Source of the DNA: Adiantum capillus-veneris
Taxonomy: Eukaryota; Streptophyta; Polypodiopsida; Polypodiales; Pteridaceae
Assembly (NCBI GenBank): GCA_014529385.2
Contig: CM043943.1
Location: 97,550,355-97,614,354 of the forward strand
Direction: 5' to 3'
DNA length: 64,000 bases
The notes beneath the pieces were generated by a model. It was not told where the DNA came from, did no database searches, and saw nothing but the letters and a program-made list of their open reading frames with translations. A program made the translations under genes and the position numbers. Below are positions 44,460 through 56,689 of this stretch, piece after piece (the stretch's first letter is position 1; every line of letters starts with the position of its first letter).

Positions 44460-45215
44460 TTTTGTTGTTGCAATTGTAGATATCTATCCATCATATGAGG
44501 AATGGGAGCCATTGGAGTGTATTATAGGTCTCATCTCTATAATCCCCGTTGACATTGGTGTTTTACAGTATGATGGAAGAACTAGCAAGAGTCTTGCAGA
44601 TGAGGGAATTTTCTTCTACGAGAATTTCTACCAGCTCAACCAAAAAAATCAAAAAGATACTCTGGTTAAACTCCCTCTCCCTACCAATTGGAATTGTATT
44701 GACTAGCCGATCCCGGAAACCATAGTGTGTGAAGCTCTCAAAATCAAGCTATTTATGGATGTGGAGAGGTCCCTACGAGATTCAGTGCCGACTCAATTGG
44801 TAAAGATTTCTAATTTTTGTCCGATAAGTTTATTTGTGGAACTATTTCACACCTGCCACATACATGTTGCAAAGACAATGTTGGTATGTAAACCTCTAGA
44901 TGCTTGCTTCTGTGAACAAGCTTGTTACTAGAGGGTGGTATGTTAAAGATATAGACAACATACATTGCGAGGTTGCACTGGACACTTTGGTGGCCAAGTA
45001 CATGATCGTCACATGCAGTCCCTTCTCATCTCCTTTTGTTATTAGTGCTCTCAAATTGTTGCAGGCTACTCTAAGTTTATTCCTATTGATCAAGAGTTAG
45101 CAGGCTTGGAGAACTAGTGTCATAGATGTGGAGGTATTTGACAAAGAGCTCAACCTTGTTGCAGTGGTCACAATAAGAGAGCAATGCAACCTTCTGCAAC
45201 TTAGGTAGGACTTAG
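44460..45215 (+). pseudogene. Broken gene of unknown family
   Basis: Coding-like segments in order on the plus strand: YPSYEEWEPLECIIGLISIIPVDIG, LADEGIFFYENFYQLN, LPTNWNCID (TAG at 44704), CEALKIKLFMDVERSL, LVCKPLDACFCEQACY, then in a shifted frame RGWYVKDIDNIHCEVALDTLVAKYMIV, and further VIDVEVFDKELNLVAVV. Cys-containing blocks and the conserved look suggest a real former protein, but I do not recognise the family. At least one stop and two frameshifts. Confidence 0.45.
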
Positions 45216-45580
45216 TGGATGATACCGCGTAGAGCAAGCCCTCGTAGTTCTATTTCTTAATCAGTAGACTCAAAGTAATGCACCAAAAAGAAAAAGAGAT
45301 TGTCTGTAGAGAACTAGCTGGCCGAGTCCAAATCATGCCAATGTAACTTGAATGAATTCCATTGGACATAACTTCTTCTTTACTGGAAATCTATATTCAT
45401 GACTTCCATTGCAATGTTTCTTGCAATTTAAATCTTCTGTTTCAATTATGAGATGATTCCCACCATTTAGTTATATCTTTATTTCAATTGTAAGATGAAG
45501 TTGTTTCGCTACCTTTCTCCCTTTGTTAGGTGGAAGTGTGATTATTGTATATTTTGAACAACATATGCAGAGTTTGATGT

Positions 45581-45584
<4 letters not shown>

Positions 45585-45656
<72 letters not shown>
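45585..45656. repeat. (TC)n(AC)n microsatellite
   Basis: About 32 bases of TC followed by about 40 of AC. Confidence 0.97.
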
Positions 45657-45658
<2 letters not shown>

Positions 45659-47735
45659 CCATGGCACCACATTGATAAGTACAAAGAATCATATTAATGT
45701 ACATAGTTAGCATTTCAGAGAGTATTTGTAAGTACAAATTCTGAAATAGTCAGTGGACTAAAATACAAATTTTGGAGATAAGGGATCAAAATGTCCTCTA
45801 GATAAAAGTCATGCTCATGACCTTCAAATGAGGATGGAGAGAGAGTGGTGCCAAGTGGATTTAGAAAGCCCTTATGAGGTGTGTCATCTATCAACAAAGT
45901 GTTGATATCATCATATGGGACATGGATTTGATAAAAAAATTTATAGTATAGGTTTGATAAAAACAACTAAAAACACACTCCTTCTATGAATACAAAATAT
46001 CAAATTGTGAAGTTTGATTCCCGCTACATTGCAAACCATAATTACAAGGGGACTGAGGTTTCTCTATTGCATAGAGGACCATATTGCAACTGGAACCTTA
46101 GAAGGAGGATAATAATTTTGCTAGCTTTTAATTTAGAGCTTTCGGCATAAATTTGGAGTTTTTTTATTTGTGTGCTAAAAAAGACTTATGTACATGACAA
46201 TACTGCCAAATGTTGAACTTTTTGGCATAATTTTATAGTTATGTGTTTAAGAGTTCATATTTAAATGCTATGTTGTGTGCAAAGTTATATTCAACAAGAA
46301 CAATTTTTGGATTCTCTAAACTAATATGTAACACATAGAGTAATTTAATATTATGTATACCCATTCTATCCCACAAAACCAATTGTTTATGTACTTGTTC
46401 TCTATACTATACACTCAAAGGAAAGCCTTTCTAGCTCACAATTTCCAACTTTGACACATATCAATCTTGCAAGAATCGTGTTGTCAATAGAAATTAGTAA
46501 GCTTTCATCCATTAGGCCTTAGTGACTACATACTTTGAGCATAATGAAAAATATGACTATAATTGGTGAGATGCTTTTCTATATCTTCACCTGGAACAAG
46601 ATTCCAAATCTTTCTTTTTCAACCCTTGCCAACATATCCTTCTGTAGTAAAATCCTATACATTTCATTTAGAAAGAAACCCTTTCTTTGTTACAAATTGA
46701 CATAAAAAATTTGAGTGGTGCTGCACCGACAAAAACCAATCGACATTTTTTTTGGCTTTTCCCTTGTTGGGTATATTTTTCCTTTTCACACTCCTAGAGA
46801 TGTAATCCAAATAGGGCATTATTCAAGAATTTTTTTTCATTTTAAAAGGACATTCACATAATCACATTCACATAATCATAATTAATGTGATCACAAAAAA
46901 GCCAATAAGTAGTGATGTGGCAATGCATCTAAACACCATCGGTGTATGTGTTTTCCCGATGGCCCCATCAAGAAATTATAAGAACTCTAAATTGGGCCCA
47001 CCAAGAAATGAAACACTCCCACTAAGTTAATTACCGAACTGGACAATTTCTACAAGTTAAGGGGAAGTCACGCGAATATTTAACATGATCATGTAATTCA
47101 AAATGTGATCACTCAACATTCTCAACGTGTTCATGCATTTGATCACGTTTATGAAAGCCCTGCTTGACATCCATGGTAACCACAACACTACCAAGGACAA
47201 TACTTATTTCAATAGCTTCAAGTCTCTCATGAATTTGGTTCCCAACATAGATAGCTTACACAATGCCGTTCCTTCTGATGCAAAGCATGGATGGGCGTGT
47301 TGGAAGAGGAGCACTTGTTCCAATTTTTAGAACAATGCCATGCCTCCACATGCAAGCATGGATGGGTGTATTGGGAGAGAAGAATTTGTTCCAATTTGTA
47401 GAGCAAAACTAGAGCTTCTAAAAGTGTAGTAAGCCCCTGCCAAGTTTGGAATTCCTTGCATGCTCATATATTATTGATAATCACACAAAATGATCAACTT
47501 TTTACTATGCATTATGTACGTTGCAAGTGTATACAATGTGAGCTTACCTTTTCATATGTCTATACATACATAATGGAGAAATGGCATTGTAGGAGGATTG
47601 AGAAATGTGAAAGACATTGCAATTTTTCAATGGTAGAAAATATAATTTATAATTGTTCCGTGTTGCAATTTTCTCTTGCATGCATCTGCTTCCTTTTGCT
47701 CTCTCTCTTAGCCAGTGCAGGAGCATGCCAAATGG
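45657..47735. other. No gene seen
   Basis: AT-rich spacer. Imperfect tandem duplication of about 80 bases at 47280-47410 (GCATGGATGGGxGTxTTGG..TTGTTCCAATTT). No credible coding frame. Confidence 0.5.
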
Positions 47736-47740
47736 AGTAC

Positions 47741-47742
<2 letters not shown>

Positions 47743-47798
<56 letters not shown>

Positions 47799-47843
47799 CT
47801 ACCGTTACACCAATCGTCCCCCCCCCCCCCCCCCCCCCCCCCC
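47743..47843. repeat. Poly-G (56) and poly-C (26) pair
   Basis: 56 consecutive G at 47743-47798, a 19-base spacer, then 26 consecutive C at 47818-47843. They could pair with each other or form a G-quadruplex on one strand. Run lengths may be inexact in the assembly. Confidence 0.9.
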
Positions 47844-47871
47844 TTGTTGTAGGTAAAGTATAATGGACTTA

Positions 47872-47874
<3 letters not shown>

Positions 47875-47960
<86 letters not shown>

Positions 47961-48009
47961 TAGCTGTTTCATGAACAACATATCTAAAGTTTTAGACTCA
48001 TTAGGTATT

Positions 48010-48070
<61 letters not shown>

Positions 48071-48151
48071 CACACAAACACAAAAAGAACTACCTAATGA
48101 GTTTTAAACTTTAGATATGTTGTTCATGAAACAGCTAAGGGGAGCTAAGGG

Positions 48152-48228
<77 letters not shown>
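47875..48228. repeat. Compound palindrome with microsatellite arms
   Basis: Unique arms 47959-48006 and 48091-48139 pair nearly perfectly. Outside them (TC)n(AC)n on the left mirrors (TG)n(AG)n on the right. The loop is filled with (TC)n. The total hairpin is about 350 bases. Confidence 0.9.
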
Positions 48229-48232
<4 letters not shown>

Positions 48233-48862
48233 GGTGAAGGAGGAGATTGGGGAAAACTATTTACCACATTATTGGAAAAAATATAGAAACATTATTGCAT
48301 TTTTTGTGTCTTTATTCACACCGACACAACTTTGTAATGCCAGATCAAAACAATCCAAAATAGGCATTTAAGATCTATTTGATGAGTCTTAAACTGGATA
48401 TAAATTATCGAAGAGGGAACATATCTCTCTATAATAGGCCAATTGGCGGTAGCTTTCATAGTGTCCTTAACACAAAGAGGTGGAGGACAGGGATGGAAGG
48501 ATTGTAGGTAGCGTCTAGGAGGAGTTAGGTTCTAGCAAGTGCCCAGACAGAAAGATGGTGCGCTACATTCTGGTTTGGGCAAGGGTAAAAAGAAAGCCGT
48601 TGTTTACATGCTGACTAATGGGCAACTAGCTGGAAAAAGTAGCTACATAATGATTTTGGGGGTCCCCTCCACCACTTCTAGCAATGGCTAATTGGTGCTC
48701 TACATTAGTGCTTTATTGATATTCGATCAAATCAGTGCCTTTTCTAGCAAAACAAACCTCACTGGCATATTGGTACTAATATCACGTGGTTACTTCCACG
48801 AGTAGGGTGTATCAGCTGGATTTCATGCAAAAAATCCAGCATTAGTATAGAAGATTCCCTCC

Positions 48863-49150
48863 TCATTTGATATTTCCAAGCAGTGTTGAGAGAAGGCGTC
48901 ACAGGCTGCAAGCAGGAGGCAAGGGAGGCAGTAGACATGCGCTAAAGATACGATGCTGGGAAGGAGGGAAGGTGCGAGGAGCACACACAAAATACTGCAT
49001 CTTCTCTCATTTGATATCCACAAGCAGGGTTGAGAGAAGGCATCATATGCTGCAAGCAGGAGGCAAGGGAGGTGGTACACATGTGGTAAAGATACGATGC
49101 TGGGAAGGAGGGAAGGTGCGAGGAGCAGGCACAAAATACTGCAGCTTCTC
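48863..49150. repeat. Tandem duplication, 144-base period
   Basis: Two copies share AGCAGGAGGCAAGGGAGG and GATACGATGCTGGGAAGG, at 48911 and 49055. No coding family recognised in either copy. Confidence 0.9.
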
Positions 49151-49549
49151 TCAACCCTAACAAAATACTGCACGAGATAGGGGGCTATCCTAACTTTGTT
49201 TTCTTTTATTATACAGACTGGAAGTAGAGAGAAACGCATGTTCTTGCTTGCATGGTTATCAAAAATTTTAAAATTCGAGTTTCTTTAGGATCGACTTTGC
49301 CCTCTTTGCTTGTTGATTTAGGATCAACTTTGCCCCCTTTGCTTTTATAAGGCTAAGAGAGCCATCACCCAACTTGCCAACCAAGAGCAGTCCGAATAGA
49401 ATAAAATTAGTTTATGAGCCAATAGCTGATGAACATTTTATGATAGAAAATAGGAGAGGAGTGGAAAAACCTTTAATTGAAGTCTTTAAACAAGTGAAAC
49501 TCTCTATTCTCCCCCAAAGTCATGTACAAGGCAGGCTTCTTTAAGCACT

Positions 49550-49598
49550 CTCTCTCTCATGCAAATACACGCACCTGCCACTTTTCAAGCTTCAAAAT

Positions 49599-49636
<38 letters not shown>

Positions 49637-49735
49637 GCAAATACACGCACCTGCCACTTTTCAAGCTTTAAAATGCACTCTCCCTCGCATGCATTAGACC
49701 TTCAAAGTGCTCTCTCTCTCTCTCTCTCTCACGTA
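49550..49735. repeat. Duplicated block between (TC)n runs
   Basis: CATGCAAATACACGCACCTG..CTTTTCAAGCTT occurs twice (49558 and 49634), each after a TC run; a shorter related piece follows near 49690. Confidence 0.85.
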
Positions 49736-49997
49736 TTGGGAGAACACAACCTTACACTACTCCCAGATGCATGGGTCCAAACCTAGGATGCGGTCACTTC
49801 TAAAACATATCCTTCAATTCGGAAGCCATGCGAGCATGGTCAAAATCGCCACCTGAACGTGTGTCTAAAACTGAAGAGGGGCGAGGTGAAAGGCATGGGG
49901 GAGTGCCATGCTCAATGATTAACACCGAAATGAAGGGCAGAAACACGGAAATGGGGACGATGTTATTTGTGCTTGCAATGCACAACGCGCTCAACAT

Positions 49998-50029
<32 letters not shown>

Positions 50030-50069
50030 CCTCCCCATATAGAGGCTTGTTGGTAGCCTCCCCCGAGTG

Positions 50070-50510
50070 GAGAGGGAGAGTCGCAGGGACGTTGAGGTGG
50101 GAGTTGCACGTAGTCTAGCTGCAGGCGAGGGTGGGTCACGGAGCAGCTTGTGGATGCCGATAATAAAGAGATCTCCCTCTTGAATCATTTGCACACAGAC
50201 TCAAACCGCGACAATCTTCTCAATCGTCTTCCACATAGCCTAGCTGCAGGCAAGAGTGGGTCACGGAGCAGCTTGTGGCTTCCGGTAACGAGGAGGGTCT
50301 CCCTGTTGAAGCATCTGCACGCAGACTTCAAACCGCGACGATCCTTCTCAATCCTCTTGGGACGTTGAGGTGGGAGTTGCGCGTAGCCTAGCTGCAGGCG
50401 AGGGTGGGTCACGGAGCAGCTTGTGGCTGCCGGTAATGAGGAGGGTCTCCCTCTTGAAGCATCTGCACGCAGACTCAAACCGCGACGATCTTCTCAATCC
50501 TCTTGTGACG
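50070..50510. repeat. Three-copy GC-rich tandem repeat
   Basis: GGGTCACGGAGCAGCTTGTGG occurs at about 50133, 50258 and 50406, each followed by GAGxxGGTCTCCCT and CAAACCGCGACxATC. The outer copies also carry GACGTTGAGGTGGGAGTTGC in front. Open frames here are repeat-derived. Confidence 0.88.
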
Positions 50511-51046
50511 CAATATAGCTGCACCCCAGCAAACCTAAATAGTAGCATCATGCATGCGCATATGAGGAGTCATGAGTCCACTGCTCGTCCGCACGCGCGG
50601 ACGATCAGTGAGCTCATGCTATGAGCTCAGTAATTACAGCACAGGTAGGCAATGTGCAGCGCGTTCAACTAGTAGCACGCGTTGAGGGTAACAGCCAGCT
50701 TAGCCTTGAGCCGATTGGAACTTCACAAAATCAGTTAAGGGGGCAACAGACAGGAAATTTTTGCTTGGATTTTATAGCCACATTGGCAAAGGAGCGCGCG
50801 CGGACGGACTGCGTGCTCATTCGCCATCGTGGCTTTTTTTAATCAAATAAAAGCAATTCATTTTTGCAAATCAGTACAGCTTTTCTCACGCGTAGGGGTT
50901 GTGAGGGCAAGGATGAGGAGATGGAGGGGAAGAAGGCCGGCTTGTTATCATTCTGATTGATGAGTGGAGACTAACAAGCATAAAAACAAAAGAAACCATC
51001 ATTTGTTTGCTTTGATTGTCGATGACACCTTTGAATAAAAATTATT

Positions 51047-51199
51047 ATCCTCCCCCTCCATCTCCTCTTCCCCGCTTGCACAGCCCATGCACGTGAGCAC
51101 ACAATCCGTCCACGTGCTCACGTACAACCCACGTGGACTAACTGCGTACTCACGTGCATGGGTTGTGCAAGCGGGGAAGAGGAGATGGAGGGGGAGGAT
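51047..51199. repeat. Nested foldback palindrome
   Basis: Arms 51047-51097 and 51149-51199 pair at 50 of 51 bases. The loop holds a second dyad (TCCACGTG / CACGTGGA, within about 51108-51137). No clear target duplication is visible. It resembles a small foldback/MITE or a hairpin RNA locus. Confidence 0.92.
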
Positions 51200-51666
51200 G
51201 GAGCAAATGGAGGGCAGAATGGTAACCGACTATGGGCTTTGATGTCAACTTGGTATTGCTTTACAAACACAACCAAGCAATTTTGAAAAAAAAATGCACA
51301 CATTAAAGTTGCCTTTAATGTTCAAGCTACTCTCATTTTGTGGTCGTTGGAGGCCACTCACTTATTCATGTAAAAAACACTTTTTAAGTTGCAAAATCTT
51401 TGAGCAAAAATGTCCGTTATTTAGCTTCAATATTCAAGATCCACTATATTTTTTCGTGATTTTATATTGTAGTCGTCCCAGTAACCGCCATCATTTATGA
51501 CGTAAAAATTCAAAATATTATGAAAAATGATTTCTTAAAAGAAGTTTTCGAACATTCAGATTCAACATTACGATCTATATTATCATAATTAGATTTAACT
51601 AGTTTAAATTAACCAAACCCTTTCAACATCTATTGGACACTTGGAACAAAGAATTACAATAGGGAG

Positions 51667-53230
51667 GTGGAGAAGAAACTCTTGCTTTGCAGATATTATC
51701 TTCAGTGCCTTCTTCATCCAACTGAGAAATTTATTTCTTTGAAAGCAATAGTGTACGTTTGTTTAGAAATAATGGAAGTTGAAACCCCTTCCGAGTGGGA
51801 TATTGAAAGGAATGAGCACTATGTATTGGAGGAATCCCTATATCCACGTAGTCCTTCATTGAGCATTCTATTGATATGCAGCATATTTCATATATTTGGG
51901 AGAGCAACTTTGGTGCTATGGGTAAAAATAAGGTTGGGGAAACATTCCATGTGCTATAGAAGATTGTTTTGAGAGAAACAATCCATCAATTTAAGAGGAA
52001 ACAAAGCCCTTCATGCAACTGGACTGGAGAGGTGACAATGTGCATGATTTCACTAGAAACTCCATCCTCCCATGGATTTTAGGTTGCCAAATATGTTCCA
52101 GAATTAAAAACATGGTTTAGAACAGTAGGGAAATCAAATAGGTGATTGAGCTTCCACGAGTCTATGATGATGACATTGTCTTTGAGCGACCCCCTATCCA
52201 AGAAGGTTGCAAAGGGATGGAGCAAAAATCTGATGGTCATATTCGGACCAAGCCACATAAACCTAACATGTCTATAAATTGTATTTTTAGGCTTATTTAT
52301 TGCTTAGGGTCATTAGTTTGCCACAAATTCATTTGTCTTTATTATTCAAACACCATTGAAGAGGAAAACCTAAGATTCACTTGTCATTATTGCAAAAGAA
52401 TTATTTTTGGTCACAGAGACTCCTTGTTCTTGCAAAGTGTACACACAAATTACTAGAAAGATGCATAGTTTCAAGTGTTTTGAAGGTGGATAGAAATAGT
52501 GGACCTACAAGAGTTCAAATGATTGTCGCTAGACAACGTACTACTTGTTGACGCTATTGTTGATTCTAGTGACCTAAAGATGGGAGAGTCAAAGCTCTTT
52601 AATATATTGGAAGAGATGCTTCCACTAATTCAGGATCATAGGTGCAACATTTGAATCTAAGATTCTTTGTTGTATTTTAGTTATTTCAATTACTAACTTG
52701 TGATTGATAGGTTCAAGATAATGGTTGTTGCTGAGAAAAGACAACAAGCCTCGAGCACATTATGCTACTAAAGAAAAAAATGTCACTTTTCTTACTTTCA
52801 TGGGAGTCGTTTCCCTCGGCAAGCTGTGCCTAAAGGACAAAGGTTTAGTATAGAACTTATCAATTGCATGCCACAAGGAGGAAATGGAGATTTGAGTGTT
52901 GCTTGGGTACATTTTGTTCATACACATAGAATAGAGGGATGGGCAACTATGCCATGCTCTATCTATGATCCTAGGTAACATGTTTACATTTTCTAGCACT
53001 TTCTTTTGTCACCAAATGAAAACTTAGTATGTATTATAATTGTAAAAGAAGAAAACTTTGAGGGAATTGATGGTAATCACTATTTGTGACACCAAAGTGG
53101 AGGATAAAAACACACAAGTATTATTTTGAAGATCTCTTAATGATGTGTTGATTCAAGAAGTACCCGCCAATGGATTTTGCAGGTTTCATTGAAGATGAGG
53201 CTGGAGAAAATTGGGATGTCACGTACAATC
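51667..53230 (+). pseudogene. Second, decayed copy of the SWIM-type transposase
   Basis: Blocks appear in the same order as at 7.4-10.7 kb. At 52142 LPRVYDDDIVFERPP matches IPRSYNGDLVLEFPP, with a following KP spacing and YCLGSLVC matching HCIGSLKC, then RFTCHYC matching RLTCHFC. At about 52780 YFHGSRFPRQ and AWVHFVHTHRIEGW match FFHGSRFPGQ and AWIQFDHTRSVNEW. At about 53160 FAGFIEDEAGENWDV matches FFGYMADESQANWNA. Stops and frameshifts separate the blocks. The frame at 51667 (MEVETPSEWDIERN) may be the first exon. No SWIM finger remnant was found downstream. Confidence 0.7.
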
Positions 53231-53892
53231 TACAATAAATGTCTAGATAATGTCTTGACTAGAAGAGGAACGTCTTGTCTCTTACATTGGGAGAAAAGTT
53301 TATAGAAACATACTAACAAATATATACCTAAAGATAGCTTGAACCTCCACATAGACATGTGTGAAACTTGGCACAAATCTAGGACAACGAGTTTGGAAAT
53401 GAGGCAAGAAAAATATTAAGTAGATGGTGGTCATAGAATGTTGCAATCAAGAGTATCACGTCCCTCAAGAGATGGCTCAAGTGGTGGGAGACAAGGATAT
53501 CTCATTGGGGTAGCCTTCATTGTGAAGTATGACACAATTTTGACCCTCACTTTGACCTTCTCTATGGTGTGCTTCAGCCATTTAAAGTTTTTTGTTTTTG
53601 GGATATATATTTCTATTAGTCCTTGGCAAAAGTCTCAAATTCCTAGTACAAATTTTTCAGTGACGTTCATGCATCTTGGCTTGCTGGCGAAGATGGTAAC
53701 AAAAAAATTTCTTTTGTATGATGCATATATCATTGATGTGATCAATGCTTACATTCAATGCACAAACATCATGTCTATATGATCAATAGATACATAGGGC
53801 TTGCTCCTAACATGAAAATTGTTTTAGAGAGATAAAAAACAAAAGAAAAAAATCCTAGCCCATGCATGTTGGCTAGTGCTCTCTGAGGTGGA

Positions 53893-54675
53893 GTGACAAG
53901 GACACCATTTTATGAGCGCCCAATTTTGCAGGGAGATAGAGAAACTGTGCTAAGAAAGAATGCTAGAGGGTCTATAGAAACAATGTTACATAAGCTTGGC
54001 TATGTGATGGAATTCAAAAAGCGAAAAGAGCTCAAACAACCAGAAAAGATTTTATTTGAGGCGCGCATGGAGACAGAGGGACAAAAAAATGATGTGAATG
54101 CACATTCCATGGGTGAGAATCTCCATGAGAATAATGACATGACAGAGACCACTATAGACACTATGGGTAGATATGGTTTTGATGATTTTGTGGTTGATTT
54201 CCCAAGGGGTCATTGGGAAATAAGATGGATGTCTCAAAATGTATCTCGTAAGTGCTTTGGTGTGGTTGAGGGGAGAAGATGAGAGACTATCATGCAAAGA
54301 AGGTCTCCAAGACTTGTGGCCCCATGCTTTTGGGGAGATAGAACTTACAAAGATTAGAGGCAAAACTAGTGGTTGTGGTTTTGTGTCCATGATGTGCCAC
54401 ACACTAAATTTGTTACCAAACAAGGATTGGCACCACCAGAAATGCCAACACCTTGGTTGATAAAGAGTGGGACATATGTATCAAAGGAGGAGCGTGCCGA
54501 TTTTCTTGGGGTAGATTTTGTGATTGGAGTTCCTTGTCCAAAAGTTTTCAAGGAAGGAGAGATAGTAAAAACCTCGGGCAAGCGTATAAAAAAATGGATA
54601 TCCGCTATCTTTAAGAAGGCATGTAGAATCTTTGACATAGAATCACACATGATGCTTGTTTCCTACAAGAGATGA
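53893..54675 (+). pseudogene. Broken gene of unknown family
   Basis: Coding-like plus-strand segments. 53893-54282 opens MTRTPFYERPILQGDRE and ends DFPRGHWEIRWMSQNVSRKCFGVV. A shifted frame carries LQDLWPHAFGEIELTKIRGKTSG. Then 54373-54675, back in the first frame, holds MPTPWLIKSGTYVSKEE, LGVDFVIGVPCPKVFKEGEI and SGKRIKKWISAIFKKA. Two frameshifts. Family not recognised; no catalytic motif. It lies 0.7 kb downstream of the decayed transposase, so it may be a cargo or accessory gene of that element or an unrelated neighbour. Confidence 0.45.
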
Positions 54676-54679
54676 ATTT

Positions 54680-55500
54680 GGCACCTAGTCATTATGCCCT
54701 GTTTAAGATCTCAACTCAAGATGTATATGATGTGCTTGTGGCTATGGAGCCCTATTGCACACACCCAGATTTTTAAAGAGGAGAATAAGGAGCTTCCAAT
54801 AGCTTTCACAATCTTCATGTATAATAGAAGCTTGTGCAAGTGTTTTTACATTTTGATATGTGATGTGTACACTTTGTGAGGGATGTATTTTTTTGCACTT
54901 GTAATAGCTCGATCCTCAATCACATGCTTGTTACCTTGAGTAATGTGACAATAAAAAACCTGAATTTTAAGGCTTTTAGGGAATTTTTCTTTGAAACACT
55001 TGTATTGTTTGTAGGCTGTACAAGTGTGGTTTGAGTATTTAACTATGGCAGGTTCAAAGAATACATTTTTTATGGAGGCCTTATGTATGACTCTGCAAAA
55101 GTGATATGCATGGAATATTAGGTTGTAGTTTACTTCTGTTTTGATACTCTAATGCTATTGTAGTGAAACGATTGGAGTATATATATCATGTTTTAGTTAT
55201 TTCCTTATGTAATACTTTATTTTGAGCATGCAACCTAAAAAGACCTAAACTATATGAGAAAGCTCTAAATGAAAAGCTTTCAAAAAAACTGCACTCCCTT
55301 AGAAGTAGAGATTGTGTAAATTCCCTTGTTCCCAGACATAGAATGGCTATGCGATTGCCTATCCTGAAGCTGCATAGGTTGACAATCTCTACGTTGGGAT
55401 CATACGGCTCTCAAAACAACAACAATCCGGTGACGTCCAAAATGATTAGTCTTTGCAAACATTTTGTAAAACAAATAAGTAGTTAGACAATAGGTTAACT
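54680..55500. other. No gene seen
   Basis: AT-rich spacer without recognisable features. Confidence 0.5.
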
Positions 55501-55506
55501 TCCATA

Positions 55507-56571
55507 TTATTTTACATTGGTTATTACCGAAACAATCATGTCAATGTCTAGCAAAGGTCCATACTGGGTTTGCCTGCCGTGGAGGTTGTCTTGTCCAGTC
55601 TTGACATCCTCAAGCTTTTTCTCATCGTGTCCCTTGTTCTTATGTTGTTTGAGACTCTTGTGTCTCCATTGTTGAGGGCTCCATTGCGCCAAAATTAGCT
55701 TCTAATGTGCCATGACTTGTTTGTGTGTCAGGCATAACTGACTTGATATTCAAGCTCAACATGTGGAATTGTGGTTGAGGTGTACTCTGCTTCAGGTTAG
55801 GGCGTTCTTTCTTAGCCCCTCCCTCTGCATAAACTTCTTCCTTTTGAAACCCTCCAAGCGTAGAGGGAGTTTCAACATTTATTTCTTTCTCAGTCCCTTG
55901 ATCTGTGTGATCTTGCTCTTGTGTGGACTTCCCCTCATCTGGAATTTTCTCCTTGTCAAACTCTCCCTCTGCAGCATTTCTCTTCTCAGAAGTTTCTCCC
56001 ACCTCTTGCTCCTATCCTTTCTCAGCTGTCCTTATTAAATCTATCTGCTGATGTCCCTCATCAATCATTGTTAATGCTACAATATGGTCATCCAATAGGG
56101 TCTGTTTTGCATCCATGCTCATGGGATGTGAAATAGAAAGCAGATGCTTGATTAGGGTTGCACGGTATCGGTGCAAATATTGTACGGTTTACTTCTGCAA
56201 TGCACTCTGATAAAGACAAAAAAAAAAAGGAACTGAGACACTTTTTTGTCCAAACAGTCACAATGTTATAGTAATGCTGTGCAAAATGCCTACCTTTGAC
56301 ATGAATGAGTTTAGTGAAAAAAATATTTGCACTATATATACTCAGATTGGAGGAGGCACCTCCATCCACACGAGTTGGCACCCGTCTGTAAAGACATTGT
56401 GACTTCCTTAATTTTTGACATGTACAAATCTAGATTTTTGCATAGCCTTCCATATGCGTGCAATAGTCTTTTTATGCATATGCAAGCATGAGGAGTTGGT
56501 ATGAACCCAACACAATAACTGTCTCCATACTTTATCCGAAAAAGAACCAATTTATAATTCTCAATACTCAC
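55507..56571 (-). pseudogene. Broken multi-part gene of unknown family
   Basis: Minus-strand segments: ENYKLVLFRIKYGDSYCVGFIPTPHAC and LLHAYGRLCKNLDLYMSKIKEV (56571-56332), VPTRVDGGASSNLSIYSANIFFTKLIHVK (about 56381-56290, followed by a GTAGGC donor-like site), then MDAKQTLLDDHIVALTMIDEG (about 56120), a stop, and a long acidic, glutamine/threonine-rich segment (56002-55640, MGETSEKRNAAEGEFDKE). A basic tail (55692-55507) is in another frame. It could be a multi-exon gene or debris. Family not recognised. Confidence 0.35.
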
Positions 56572-56689
56572 TGTCTTAATTCTGGATTTGTTTCTTGAAT
56601 TGAGTTTAGTGTCCAGACAGCTGGCTTGTCAAGTTCCCTAATGCAAAATTGTTTTCTACACCTTTGGCTAGTTAGTTTAGTCTAACCAA

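Noticed and set aside
47456-48114. Gly-rich, Arg/Glu-rich and Ser/Leu-rich frames
   Set aside because: Products of poly-G and (TC)n/(AG)n tracts.
48823-49239. 138-codon minus-strand frame with repeated LLLAPSLLPSIVSL
   Set aside because: Created by the 144-base tandem duplication; no recognised domain.
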